In this document: positions 1 through 9,618 of the stretch, piece by piece
How the letters are laid out: each line of letters begins with the position of its first letter
Numbering within the stretch: position 1 is the stretch's first letter
NCBI GenBank assembly: GCA_001799845.1
Contig: MGUG01000030.1
Location: 124,001-188,000, forward strand
Length of the DNA stretch: 64,000 nucleotides
Direction of reading: 5' to 3'
From: Elusimicrobia bacterium GWC2_64_44
GTDB lineage: Bacteria > Elusimicrobiota > Elusimicrobia > Elusimicrobiales > UBA9959
Translations under genes and position numbers: made by a program
Notes under the pieces: model-generated
What the model saw: only the letters and a program-made list of their open reading frames with translations
Databases searched by the model: none
Told to the model about the DNA's origin: nothing

Positions 1-34
1 GCTGCTCTACTGCATGGACATCAAGCTAGTGTAA
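1..34 (+). CDS. 3' end of an unidentified gene (partial)
   Basis: The frame starting at base 2 reads LLYCMDIKLV and stops at TAA 32-34, ten bases before the next start codon. Only ten residues are visible, so no function can be given. The short gap to the thioredoxin-like gene suggests co-transcription with it. Confidence 0.45.
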   Translation, partial: LLYCMDIKLV

Positions 35-44
35 GGGGGAAACT

Positions 45-389
45 ATGGGAGCCAGAACCATCAAGACGCGCGAGGGCTTCGACTCAGAGCTGAAGCCGGG
101 CGAAGGCTGCTTCGCGCTCTTCTACTCGGCCTGGTGCCCGTTCTGCACCAGCTTCATGGCCGCCTACGACGGGGAAGCTAAAGCAGGCGGAGGCGCATAC
201 ATCAAGGTCTGCACCGACGACCTGCCCGAGCTGGAAGACCGCTTCTCCGTCGAGGTGGTGCCCACCGTGCTCTATTTCAAGGACGGCAAGCTGGCGCGCC
301 GCCTGGACGGCGTGCTGGGCCGCGGCCTCAGCGCCGACGGGCTGCGCGCTTTCGTGGCGGCCTGCGCCGCCCCGGGGAAGGGGAGATAG
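45..389 (+). CDS. Thioredoxin-like protein, CPFC active site
   Basis: This 114-aa protein has a thioredoxin fold signature. WCPFC places the redox cysteines at 31 and 34, and a cis-proline segment VVPTVLYF lies in the second half. There is no signal peptide, so it probably acts in the cytoplasm on disulfides. The CPFC dipeptide differs from the CGPC of housekeeping thioredoxin and is more like glutaredoxin-type or dedicated thioredoxins, so its partner is unknown. An SD-like AGGGGGAAAC precedes the ATG. The secreted-protein gene begins one base after its stop, which implies one transcript. Confidence 0.85.
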   Translation: MGARTIKTREGFDSELKPGEGCFALFYSAWCPFCTSFMAAYDGEAKAGGGAYIKVCTDDLPELEDRFSVEVVPTVLYFKDGKLARRLDGVLGRGLSADGLRAFVAACAAPGKGR

Positions 390-390
390 C

Positions 391-1470
391 ATGAAGGCCG
401 CGCTCAGCCTGACCGCCCTTTGCCTCTTAGCCGCGCCGGCCCGCGCGGCCGGCCCCCTGGACGGCAGGCCTACCGCCGCGGCCGAAGCGGACCTGCGGGC
501 TCCGGGGGCTGAACTCGTGGAGATAGATGGCTTCGTCGCTCCCGACGGCGACATCCCGTGCAAAGGCAAGTCCTTCTCCAACGCCTGGCACTACAAGTTC
601 TACGTCCCCGGTTCCGGGGAGTGGCTGATAGTCAACGCCTGCGGCGATAATTTCATAAACGCGGCCAAGCATTTTCCCTACATGAAGGCCGACGAGCCCG
701 ACAAGAAGCTGCCCTACACCCTGGCCTCGCCGGCGGCGGTGCTGAAGAAGCTCAAGGACGAGGGTCTTTTCGACCCCGCGCCCAACCCGTTCAGCCGCGA
801 CATACAGCTGAAGGCCCGCATGCTTCCTGAGAAGCAGGGGCGCCCCGCCGGCTGCTATTGGACCGTCTCCCAGGGCAAAGCCAGGGCGATCACCGATTGC
901 GCGGCCGGGCAGGCCTGGAAGATCACCGCGCCCGCCGGCAAGGCCAAGGCCGCGGCCGGCTCGCTGCAGCCGGCGGTCAAGGGCAAGGATACTGCGGGCC
1001 GCTACGCCAGCCTGGCCGTGGACTACATGGGCAAAAAAGTCCCGGGCTCCAGGCTGGTCATGGTAGAAACGCTCGCCGACCGCACCGGCAGCGCAAAATG
1101 CATAGACCCGAAGGACGGCTGGGCCTTCGTTTTCGCCTCCCGCACGGCCGGCGTCTCCGTCTTCGGGGGCTGCCGCGGCAAGACCTCGGTGGAGCTGACG
1201 GATTTCGACAACAAGCACCCCGTGGACGTGAACGCGCTGGACACCATCATCCTGCCTTTCAGGGACAGCGACGCGGCCCTGGCCCAGGTGCCCAAGGACT
1301 GCGTGGGCGCGCACCCGACCGTCGCCATGAAGCTCGCCAACTACAAGGCCGGGCATTCGCCGGCGGCGGGCCGCAGCCAGCTCTGGACCGTCAACTGCGG
1401 CTCCAGGAAGTTCCACGTGGACGCCAACACCGGGCAGCCTGTGCCGGTGGACGTAAAGACCGGAAAATAG
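391..1470 (+). CDS. Secreted protein of unknown function
   Basis: This 359-aa protein begins with a clear signal peptide (MKAALSLTALCLLAAPARAA, cleavage near residue 20), so it is exported. The mature part has scattered cysteines and reads as two related halves: residues about 20-180, and about 200-359 with a repeated pattern of K/P, Cys and aromatic strands. I recognise no catalytic motif or family. It lies between a thioredoxin-like gene and a HAD hydrolase with gaps of 1 and 11 nt. Disulfide formation in the exported product would fit that neighbour, but this is only inference. Confidence 0.75.
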   Translation: MKAALSLTALCLLAAPARAAGPLDGRPTAAAEADLRAPGAELVEIDGFVAPDGDIPCKGKSFSNAWHYKFYVPGSGEWLIVNACGDNFINAAKHFPYMKADEPDKKLPYTLASPAAVLKKLKDEGLFDPAPNPFSRDIQLKARMLPEKQGRPAGCYWTVSQGKARAITDCAAGQAWKITAPAGKAKAAAGSLQPAVKGKDTAGRYASLAVDYMGKKVPGSRLVMVETLADRTGSAKCIDPKDGWAFVFASRTAGVSVFGGCRGKTSVELTDFDNKHPVDVNALDTIILPFRDSDAALAQVPKDCVGAHPTVAMKLANYKAGHSPAAGRSQLWTVNCGSRKFHVDANTGQPVPVDVKTGK

Positions 1471-1481
1471 AGAGGACCCTC

Positions 1482-2219
1482 ATGAAGATCACAAAACAAA
1501 AGACCAAAGCGGCCGGGCTGGCCGGAGTGATAAAATTCGTGGAGAAGCGGACGGCTGAAAAGAGCTCTACCCTGGCCATCTTCGACCTCGACGGGACGCT
1601 GTTCGACAACCGCACCCGCACCATCTTCATCCTGCGCGAGATCTCGGAAAAGTTCGACAGCCGCGTACCGGCGCTGGCCGCCGCCTTCTGCAAGTTCCGC
1701 AACCTCTCCATAGTGGATTACAGCCTCGACGTTACCCTGGCCCGCCTGGGCGTGAAGGCCCGGCTGGAGATAGAGTTCATCAAGCAGGAGTGGGCGAAGC
1801 GCTTCTTCTCCGACGAATACCAGAAGTACGACATGCCGCTGCCCGGCGCCAAGGCTTACGTGGAGCGCGTGCACAAGGCCGGCGCCACGGTCATCTACCT
1901 GACCGGCCGCGACGTGGGCCGCATGCTGGTGGGCACCACCGAGGTGCTGCGCCTCTACGGCTTCCCGGTGGGCGTGGCCGGCACGATGACCATCGTGAAG
2001 AAGGAGTTCGAGCAGGACGACGAGATCTTCAAGAAGGAAGTCAGCGAATACATAGACCGGCTGGGCGAGGTGGCCGCGGTCTTCGAGAACGAACCGGCCA
2101 ACTCCAATATCCTGCACGCGCGCTTCCCGGCGGCGGCCTCGTTCTTCGTCGAGACGCAGCACCGGCCCGGCGCCCCGGCCCTGGCCGCGGGCATCACCCG
2201 CCTGAAGGATTTCAAGTAA
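1482..2219 (+). CDS. HAD-superfamily hydrolase
   Basis: This 245-aa protein carries HAD motif I as FDLDGTLFDN, with nucleophile Asp35 and acid/base Asp37. Motif II is the Thr of IYLTGRD, and a later FENEPANSN replaces the usual DxxxD of motif IV. An insert of about 70 residues between motifs I and II resembles a C1 cap. HAD enzymes dephosphorylate small metabolites; the substrate here cannot be read. The ATG at 1482 was chosen because it follows GAGAGGACC; the same frame is open further upstream but overlaps the previous gene. The next gene starts 2 nt after the stop. Confidence 0.85.
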   Translation: MKITKQKTKAAGLAGVIKFVEKRTAEKSSTLAIFDLDGTLFDNRTRTIFILREISEKFDSRVPALAAAFCKFRNLSIVDYSLDVTLARLGVKARLEIEFIKQEWAKRFFSDEYQKYDMPLPGAKAYVERVHKAGATVIYLTGRDVGRMLVGTTEVLRLYGFPVGVAGTMTIVKKEFEQDDEIFKKEVSEYIDRLGEVAAVFENEPANSNILHARFPAAASFFVETQHRPGAPALAAGITRLKDFK

Positions 2220-2221
2220 CC

Positions 2222-2935
2222 GTGGAGGTCCGCGTCATCCTGGCCAGGCCCCGCAACCCCGACAATATCGGGGCGGCTGCCCGCGCTATGGCCAACTTCG
2301 GTCTGAAGGAGCTAGCCCTGGTGAACGCCTTCCCCAACGACTGGGGGGAAGCCGTGCGCACCTGGCGGGCCGAGGCCTCGGTCTCGGCCATAGGCGCGAT
2401 GGACGTGGTTAACGCCGCCCGCCTCTGCGCCTCGGTACCGGAAGCCGCAGAAGGCTGCGACCTGCTGCTGGGCACTTCCTCGCTGCATTTCCTCAACCCG
2501 GAGCGCGACGTGGTGCTGCTGAAGGACGCCGCGGCCTTCGCCGGTGAACGCGGGGCAAAAAAGATAGCGCTGCTGTTCGGCGCGGAAAAGACGGGCCTCA
2601 CCCGCGAAGAGCTCTCCTTCTGCTCCGCCGTGGTCAACATCCAGACCTTGCCGGACCAGCCGTCCATGAACCTGGGGCAGGCGGTAGCCGTGGCCTGCTA
2701 CGAGCTGGCAGGCAGGCCTCTCCCGGAACCGCGCGCCGGGCGCAAGAGCGCGCCGCCGGCCCCGCCGGCGGAAATAGCCCGCGTGGCGGACCTGGTCTCC
2801 GAAAAGTTATGCCGGGAAGGGGCTAAGCACTGGGCGGGCGCGGCGCAGCTGCGCGAGATCCGCCAGGCCCTGCTGGACGCCCGTCTCACCAAGGGCGCGA
2901 TGACCGCGCTCAAGCTCCTGCTTAAAGACAAATAA
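2222..2935 (+). CDS. SpoU-family RNA 2'-O-methyltransferase, TrmJ-like
   Basis: This protein of about 237 aa has the three SPOUT motifs: an N-terminal RVILARPRNPDNIGAAARAM, FGAEKTGLTREEL, and a knot segment PSMNLGQAVAVACYEL that forms the SAM pocket. The layout (catalytic domain first, then about 80 helical residues) is that of TrmJ, which methylates tRNA nucleotide 32; a related rRNA target is possible. The start is taken as GTG 2222, because the start of the fold leaves no room for a later codon. It ends 3 nt from the convergent minus-strand gene, with no terminator visible between them. Confidence 0.85.
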   Translation: MEVRVILARPRNPDNIGAAARAMANFGLKELALVNAFPNDWGEAVRTWRAEASVSAIGAMDVVNAARLCASVPEAAEGCDLLLGTSSLHFLNPERDVVLLKDAAAFAGERGAKKIALLFGAEKTGLTREELSFCSAVVNIQTLPDQPSMNLGQAVAVACYELAGRPLPEPRAGRKSAPPAPPAEIARVADLVSEKLCREGAKHWAGAAQLREIRQALLDARLTKGAMTALKLLLKDK

Positions 2936-2938
2936 AGG

Positions 2939-3766
2939 TCAGGACCCGAGGAGGTCCCGCACGCCCCTGTAAGCGCCGGAAGGCACGTTGGGCCGCGCGA
3001 GCATCAGGTATTGCTCGCGCGTCATCGGGGGAGAGGGGAAGAGGGAGAACAGCGGCAGCAGCGGGCGGAAGAAGACCCGCGGCAGCCCGAGCACAGGGCG
3101 GCGCACGCCGGCCCCGGCCAGCGCCGCGGACAGCAGTTCCCTGAAAGTCAGCACCTGGTCTCCGCCGAGCTCGAAGAGTTCGTTCTTTACCGCGGGGTCC
3201 TCGGCGGCCCGCGCGAAGCAGGCGGCCACCGTGGCCGCGGCCACCGGGGCGACCCGGGCGTCCGAGGGGGCGGCGAAAACCGGCAGGAAGCGCGCGAGCG
3301 CCTTCAGGTCCTGCGTGAGGCGCTGGCCTTCCCCGGTTATAAAGGAGGGCCGGAAGATCACGTAAGGCAGGGCAAAAGACCGCACGGCCTCTTCCCCGGC
3401 GTACTTGCTGCGCTGGTAAGCGGAGGGGGAATCCGGCGCCGCGCCGAGCGCAGACATCTGGATGAATTTTTTCACGCCTGCCGCGCGCGCCCCGGCGAGC
3501 AGGCGGCGGGTGTACTCTTCGTGCACCAGGAAAAAACCGGCCCCGGGGGTTTCGCGGATAACGCCCAGCAGGTTTATCACCACCTCTGGCGCCGCGGCCG
3601 AGACCAGCCCGGCCAGGTCTTCGGTGAACGGGGGGAACTCTCCCTTTACGCCGGCGCTCCTGAATTTTCCGGGTTCCCTCGAGGGCAGCACGAGGTCGTG
3701 CCCGGCCAGGCGCTTCAGCAGCGCCCCGCCCACGAAACCGCCCGCTCCCGCTATGAATATTCTCAT
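2939..3766 (-). CDS. NDUFA9-like NAD(P)-binding epimerase/dehydratase
   Basis: This 275-aa atypical extended SDR starts with the Rossmann glycine motif GAGGFVGGALL. It has NLLGVIRE, MSALGA and YQRSK (the YxxxK pair), followed by FRPSFITG. This series is typical of the family named for mitochondrial complex I subunit NDUFA9, whose members bind NADPH and often lack a known substrate. Its divergent position, 92 bp from nuoA, supports a complex I link (assembly or structural role), although bacterial members may simply be oxidoreductases. A TATAAT box ends about 10 nt before its ATG. Confidence 0.8.
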   Translation of the reverse strand: MRIFIAGAGGFVGGALLKRLAGHDLVLPSREPGKFRSAGVKGEFPPFTEDLAGLVSAAAPEVVINLLGVIRETPGAGFFLVHEEYTRRLLAGARAAGVKKFIQMSALGAAPDSPSAYQRSKYAGEEAVRSFALPYVIFRPSFITGEGQRLTQDLKALARFLPVFAAPSDARVAPVAAATVAACFARAAEDPAVKNELFELGGDQVLTFRELLSAALAGAGVRRPVLGLPRVFFRPLLPLFSLFPSPPMTREQYLMLARPNVPSGAYRGVRDLLGS

Positions 3767-3822
3767 TAGCGCTTAAATTATATAATATGGGAAAGAGCCC
3801 GCAGCCGCGGGCCTCTGCGGGG

Positions 3823-3851
3823 TTAACTTAATCGGACATTTTTGGTAGAAT
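3823..3851 (+). promoter_or_regulatory. Probable nuo operon promoter, leaderless
   Basis: TTAACT (3823-3828) and TAGAAT (3846-3851) are separated by exactly 17 bp. The start codon of nuoA is at 3859, only 7 nt after the -10 box, so transcription would begin at or next to the ATG. There is no Shine-Dalgarno sequence upstream of it. This predicts a leaderless nuoA mRNA. Confidence 0.55.
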
Positions 3852-3858
3852 TAAACTG

Positions 3859-4212
3859 ATGCGCCAGTACCTGCCCTTCCTTTTTACCGCCGCCTTCGGC
3901 CTCGCCGTGGCGGGGGGCATGATCGCGCTTTCCATACTCTTCGGGCCCAGCAAGAAGACGCCGGTAAAGCAGGAACCCTTCGAGTGCGGCATGCCGCCGG
4001 CCATGGAGCCGCGGGGCATGGCGCGGGTGAACTTCTACCTGGTCGCCATCCTCTTCGTGATGTTCGATATAGAAATCGTCTTCCTCTACCCGTGGGCCGT
4101 CTCTTTCAGGCAGCTCGGCCCCTCCGCCTTCTACGCCATGGCCGCCTTCCTGGCGGTGCTCTTCGCGGGCCTGGTCTACGCCGTTAAGAAAGGAGCCCTC
4201 GAATGGGACTAG
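3859..4212 (+). CDS. nuoA: NADH-quinone oxidoreductase subunit A
   Basis: This 117-aa membrane subunit of complex I has three predicted helices (about 5-27, 60-82 and 88-110). The loop has KQEPFECGMPP and the second helix has FDIEIVFLYPWA, both family hallmarks. It helps join the peripheral arm to the membrane arm near the quinone site. It is the first gene of a 14-gene operon and overlaps nuoB by 10 nt. The start is fixed by the -10 box just upstream, with no SD present. Confidence 0.97.
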   Translation: MRQYLPFLFTAAFGLAVAGGMIALSILFGPSKKTPVKQEPFECGMPPAMEPRGMARVNFYLVAILFVMFDIEIVFLYPWAVSFRQLGPSAFYAMAAFLAVLFAGLVYAVKKGALEWD

Positions 4213-4688
4213 AGACCGTCTTCGGCCATTCCTACCTGACCACGCGCCTCGACGAGGCCGTCAACTGGGGCCGCAAGTATTCCTTCTTCCAGTATCCTTT
4301 CGTCACGGCCTGCTGCGGCATGGAGTTCATGTCCGTCTGGGCCTCCACCTACGACATAGCCCGCTTCGGCGCCGAGTACCCGCGCTTCTCGCCGCGCCAG
4401 GCCGACGTGCTGTTCGTCGTCGGCACCGTCAACGAGAAGCTGGCCCCCGTGCTCAAGCGCGTCTACGACCAGATGTGCGAACCCAAATGGGTGGTCTCCT
4501 TCGGCGTCTGCGCCACATCGGGCGGCTTCTACGACAATTACGCCACCGTGCAGGGCATAGACAAGATCATCCCGGTGGACATCTACATCCCCGGCTGCCC
4601 GCCGCGCCCCGAGGCCGTCCTCGACGCGCTGGTGAAGCTGCAGGAAAAGGTGGCCAGGGAATCGGTCCTCGACCGCAAATATAAATGA
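4203..4688 (+). CDS. nuoB: NADH-quinone oxidoreductase subunit B
   Basis: This 161-aa subunit carries the terminal cluster N2. The tandem cysteines Cys37-Cys38, Cys103 and Cys132 have the same spacing (65 and 29 residues) as the N2 ligands of the E. coli protein. N2 passes electrons to quinone at the interface with NuoD. The SD GGAG lies inside the end of nuoA, which it overlaps, so the two are translationally coupled. It overlaps nuoC by 4 nt. Confidence 0.98.
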   Translation: MGLETVFGHSYLTTRLDEAVNWGRKYSFFQYPFVTACCGMEFMSVWASTYDIARFGAEYPRFSPRQADVLFVVGTVNEKLAPVLKRVYDQMCEPKWVVSFGVCATSGGFYDNYATVQGIDKIIPVDIYIPGCPPRPEAVLDALVKLQEKVARESVLDRKYK

Positions 4689-5158
4689 ACAGCTACCTGC
4701 TAGGCACCTTCCGGGCCAAGTTCCCCGACGCTACACTGGAGACGCACGCCTTCCGCGGCGACGAGACCGTCACTATAAAGAAGGAGGCGCTGGCGCTGGC
4801 CGCCGCCTGGCTGCGCGACGACCTCGGCTTCGACTTCCTGATGGACCTGACCGCAGTGGACTACCTGCCGCGAGAGCCCCGCTTCGAGCTGGTCTGCCAC
4901 CTGTACTCGTCCAAGCACAACTACCGCCTGCGCCTGAAGTGCCCGGTGGGCGCCGAGGACCCGCAGGTCGACTCGCTCACCGGAGTCTGGTCCGGGGCCA
5001 ACTGGTTCGAGCGCGAGGTCTACGACATGTTCGGCCTGAAGTTCCGGGGCCACCCCGACCTGCGCCGCATCCTGATGTACGACGGCTTCGAAGGCTACCC
5101 GCTGCGCAAGGACTACCCCCTCAAGAAGCGCCAGCCGCGCATAGCCCACAGGGATTAA
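4685..5158 (+). CDS. nuoC: NADH-quinone oxidoreductase subunit C
   Basis: This 157-aa peripheral-arm subunit (30-kDa family) contains the signature WFEREVYDMFG, followed by the HPDLRRILMYDGFEGYPLRKD segment that packs against NuoD. NuoC is a free protein here, not the NuoCD fusion of enterobacteria. It has no cofactor and stabilises the quinone-reducing module. The start overlaps the nuoB stop (ATGA). Confidence 0.97.
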   Translation: MNSYLLGTFRAKFPDATLETHAFRGDETVTIKKEALALAAAWLRDDLGFDFLMDLTAVDYLPREPRFELVCHLYSSKHNYRLRLKCPVGAEDPQVDSLTGVWSGANWFEREVYDMFGLKFRGHPDLRRILMYDGFEGYPLRKDYPLKKRQPRIAHRD

Positions 5159-5164
5159 GCTTTA

Positions 5165-6381
<1,217 letters not shown>

Positions 6382-6382
<1 letters not shown>

Positions 6383-6879
6383 TGGCCTTCAAACTGACCG
6401 AGGAATTCAAGGCCAGGGCCGAAAAGGTCTGCGCCAAATACCCGCGCCGCGACGCAGCGCTGATACCGCTGCTGCAGGAACTGCAGGCCGAAGCTGGCTA
6501 TGTGGCCGAGGAAGGGATGGACGAGCTGGCCGCCTTCCTGGGGCTGCCCTACGCCCGCGTAAAAGCGGTAGTCACCTTCTACACGATGTTCAACCGCGAG
6601 CCCTTAGGCAAATACCACCTGCAGGTCTGCCGCAACATCTCCTGCCACATGGCGGGCGCGCCCGGCCTGCTCAACCGCCTGCGCGAGAAGCTGGGGATAG
6701 AGGAGGGGGAGACCACCAGGGACGGGATGTTCACGCTCTCCGCGGTGGAATGCCTGGGCGCCTGCGGCGCCGCCCCCGTGATGCAGGTGAACGAGGAATA
6801 TTTCGAGAAGCTCGACGAGGCCAAACTGGACGCGCTGCTGGAAGACCTGCGGCACGGGCGCCGCGTGGCCGGCCGCTAA
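6382..6879 (+). CDS. nuoE: NADH-quinone oxidoreductase subunit E
   Basis: This 165-aa thioredoxin-like [2Fe-2S] subunit (24-kDa family) holds cluster N1a. The ligands are Cys83, Cys88, Cys124 and Cys128, in VCRNISC and [10 protein letters not shown]. It forms the NADH-oxidising module with NuoF. The ATG at 6382 shares a base with the nuoD stop and gives the usual length; the reading frame stays open upstream through nuoC and nuoD, but that part is out of frame with the real genes. Confidence 0.96.
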
Positions 6880-6880
6880 G

Positions 6881-8146
6881 ATGGACAACATACTGCTTAA
6901 AGATAAAGTCTGCGACCTGCCCGGCTATTTCGCCGCGGGGGGCTACAAGCCCCTGAAGAAGGCGCTCGGCCTGAAACCCGCGGACATAATCGAGGAAGTC
7001 AAGAAGTCCGGCCTGCGCGGCCGCGGCGGCGCCGGCTTCCCGACGGGCCTGAAGTGGTCCTTCATTCCGAAGGACGCCAAGGGCCCGCGCTACCTGGTCT
7101 GCAACGCCGACGAGGGCGAGCCCGGCACTTTCAAGGACCGCGAACTTATTTTAAAGAACCCGCACGCGCTGATAGAAGGCATGGCCATCGCCGCCTACGC
7201 CATCGGCGCCGAGACCGGCTACATCTATATCCGCGGAGAGTTCGCGGCGGAGGGAGCGCTGCTGGAGCGCGAGATCTTCTCGGCGCGCGCCAAGGGCTTC
7301 ATCGGCGCCAACATCCTGGGCTCCGGTTTCAATTTCGAGCTGCACGTGCACCGCGGCGCCGGCGCCTATATCTGCGGCGAGGAGACGGCCCTGCTGGACT
7401 CCCTGGAAGGATTCAAGGGCCAGCCCCGCCTGAAGCCCCCGTTCCCGGCGGTGAAAGGCCTGTTCGCCTCGCCGACGGTGATCAACAACGTGGAAACCCT
7501 GGCCGCCGTTCCGGCCATCATCGCCGGTGGCGGCGAATGGTACGCCGCCATCGGCACGCCCAAGAGCACGGGCACCAAGCTTTTCTGCGTCAGCGGCCCG
7601 GTGAACAAGCCCGGCGTTTACGAGCTGCCGCTGGGCGTCACCTTCCGCGACCTGCTGGAGCAAAGCTGCGGCGGGCTGAAAGAGGGCAAGCGCCTTAAAG
7701 CCGTGATCCCCGGCGGCTCTTCCACTCCGGTGCTGACCGCCGAGGAAGCCTGGGCCGTCAAGCTGGACTACGAAGCCCTCGCCACCGCAGGCTCCATGCT
7801 GGGCTCCGGGGGCGTGATCGTCATCGACGAGGGCCAGTGCATGGTGAAGCTCCTGCAGGTGCTGGCCCGCTTCTACCACCACGAATCCTGCGGCCAGTGC
7901 ACGCCCTGCCGCGAGGGCTGCGGCTGGATAGAAAAGATCCTCAACCGCCTCGAGTGCGGGCGCGGCACCAGGAAGGACATAGACACACTCGTCTCGATAG
8001 CCGAGGGGATGACGGGCCGCACGATCTGCCCGCTCGCCGACGCCATGGCCATGCCCGTGATAAGCTTCGTCAAGAAATTCCGCGCCGAGTTCGAGGCGCA
8101 CGCCGCCGGGAAATACTGCCCGCCCGACGCGCCGGTGAAACGCTGA
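6881..8146 (+). CDS. nuoF: NADH-quinone oxidoreductase subunit F (NADH and FMN binding)
   Basis: This 421-aa 51-kDa-family subunit oxidises NADH. It shows the NADH/FMN glycine-rich loop [27 protein letters not shown], and the N3 [4Fe-4S] ligands in [13 protein letters not shown] plus a downstream Cys. FMN accepts hydride and passes electrons into the Fe-S chain via N3. It lies 1 nt after nuoE, and its stop overlaps the nuoG ATG. Confidence 0.98.
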   Translation: MDNILLKDKVCDLPGYFAAGGYKPLKKALGLKPADIIEEVKKSGLRGRGGAGFPTGLKWSFIPKDAKGPRYLVCNADEGEPGTFKDRELILKNPHALIEGMAIAAYAIGAETGYIYIRGEFAAEGALLEREIFSARAKGFIGANILGSGFNFELHVHRGAGAYICGEETALLDSLEGFKGQPRLKPPFPAVKGLFASPTVINNVETLAAVPAIIAGGGEWYAAIGTPKSTGTKLFCVSGPVNKPGVYELPLGVTFRDLLEQSCGGLKEGKRLKAVIPGGSSTPVLTAEEAWAVKLDYEALATAGSMLGSGGVIVIDEGQCMVKLLQVLARFYHHESCGQCTPCREGCGWIEKILNRLECGRGTRKDIDTLVSIAEGMTGRTICPLADAMAMPVISFVKKFRAEFEAHAAGKYCPPDAPVKR

Positions 8147-9618
8147 TGCCCAAGATAACCATAGACGGGAAAACGCTGGAAGTCGCCAAAGGCACCTCGG
8201 TCCTGGAGGCGGCCCAGCTGCTCGGCGTCTATATCCCGCGCTACTGCTACCACCCCAAGCTTTCCGTTTCCGGCAACTGCCGCATGTGCCTCGTAGAGGT
8301 GGAGAAGGCCCCGAAACTGCTGACGGCCTGCTCCACCGAGGCCGCCGACGGCATGGTGGTGCGCACCGACAGCGACAAGGTTAAGACCGCCCGCCGCGAC
8401 GTGCTGGAGTTCCTGCTCATCAACCACCCGCTGGACTGCCCCATCTGCGACCAGGCGGGGGAATGCGGCCTGCAGGACTACTACATGGATTACAGCCGCG
8501 CCAAGAGCCGCTTCGCGGCCGAGGACAAGGTCCGCCGCCAGAAGCGCCGCGTACTGGGCCCGCACCTGGTGCTCGACAACGAGCGCTGCATCCTCTGCAC
8601 CCGCTGCGTGCGCTTCTGTTCCGAGGTGACCAAAACCTCCGAGTTGGACGTCATGGAGCGCGCCGATCATTCCTATATAGATCTGAAAGAAGGCAGGTCC
8701 CTGGACAACAACTATACCCTCAACATCGCCGACATCTGCCCCGTCGGCGCCTGGACCTCGCGGGATTTCCGCTTCAAGTCTCGCGTCTGGTTCCTTAAGA
8801 AGGCGCCGGTCGCCTGCCTGGGCTGCGCCACCGGCTGCCTGGCGGAAGCCCACCACAACGAGAACGTCATTTACCGCCTGTTGCCGCGCCCCAACGCCGA
8901 GACCAATACCTGGCTGTGCGACCGCGGCCGCATGACCTACAAGGCCGTGCAGGCCGGCGACCGCCTGGCCAAGGGCGTTATAAAGAACGGCCTGATAGAC
9001 CTGGAGCCCGCCCTGCGCGAGGCCGCCACGCGCATAGACGAGGCCAAGGCCGCCGTCGGCGTGCTGGGCTCGCCCTGGCTGTCCGTGGAGGACAACGCCG
9101 CGCTGGCCCTGCTGGCGGCCGGGATGAAGACCGCGAACTTCTGCTTCGATTTCAAGTTCGAGACCGGCATCGCCGACGGGATCCTGGTCAACAAGGACCC
9201 CTCGCCCAACGCCGCCGGCGCGGCCAGGGTGAAAGCCGTCCGCGGCGGCCTGGAGCTGCAGGCTTTCGCCGCCAAGGTGGCCTCAGGCGAGATCAAGACC
9301 GTGCTGGCCGAGGCGCGGGCCGCCGGGCTCATCAAGGACGCCCTTAAAACTTCCGGCGCCAGGCTCATCACCTTCGCCACCAACAAAGGGGATATCCCGG
9401 CCGGCGCCTACGCCACCCTGCCCTACGCCTCCTATTTCGAGACGGCGGGAACCTTCGTCAATTACCAGGGCTTCGAGCGCAGGCTCGAGCCCGTAGTGGC
9501 GGCGCCGGAAGGCGTGAAGCCATTCTGGGCGGTGGTCAATAAACTGGGCGCCTACAGCGGCGTATTGCTGCGCCTCGATTCTGCGGACGACGCCATGAGG
9601 GGGCTGGAGAAGAAATGA
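8146..9618 (+). CDS. nuoG: NADH-quinone oxidoreductase subunit G, short form
   Basis: This 490-aa Fe-S subunit reads, in order: a [2Fe-2S] domain (CYHPKLSVSGNCRMCLVEVE), the His-Cys motif HPLDCPICDQAGECGLQ, and a [4Fe-4S] set CILCTRCVRFC with CPVGAW. A further C-x2-C-x3-C (ACLGCATGC) with a distant Cys (WLCDRGR) fits the optional N7 cluster. The molybdopterin-like C-terminal domain, which brings E. coli NuoG to about 900 residues, is largely missing, as in many non-enteric bacteria. The start overlaps the nuoF stop. Confidence 0.95.
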   Translation: MPKITIDGKTLEVAKGTSVLEAAQLLGVYIPRYCYHPKLSVSGNCRMCLVEVEKAPKLLTACSTEAADGMVVRTDSDKVKTARRDVLEFLLINHPLDCPICDQAGECGLQDYYMDYSRAKSRFAAEDKVRRQKRRVLGPHLVLDNERCILCTRCVRFCSEVTKTSELDVMERADHSYIDLKEGRSLDNNYTLNIADICPVGAWTSRDFRFKSRVWFLKKAPVACLGCATGCLAEAHHNENVIYRLLPRPNAETNTWLCDRGRMTYKAVQAGDRLAKGVIKNGLIDLEPALREAATRIDEAKAAVGVLGSPWLSVEDNAALALLAAGMKTANFCFDFKFETGIADGILVNKDPSPNAAGAARVKAVRGGLELQAFAAKVASGEIKTVLAEARAAGLIKDALKTSGARLITFATNKGDIPAGAYATLPYASYFETAGTFVNYQGFERRLEPVVAAPEGVKPFWAVVNKLGAYSGVLLRLDSADDAMRGLEKK

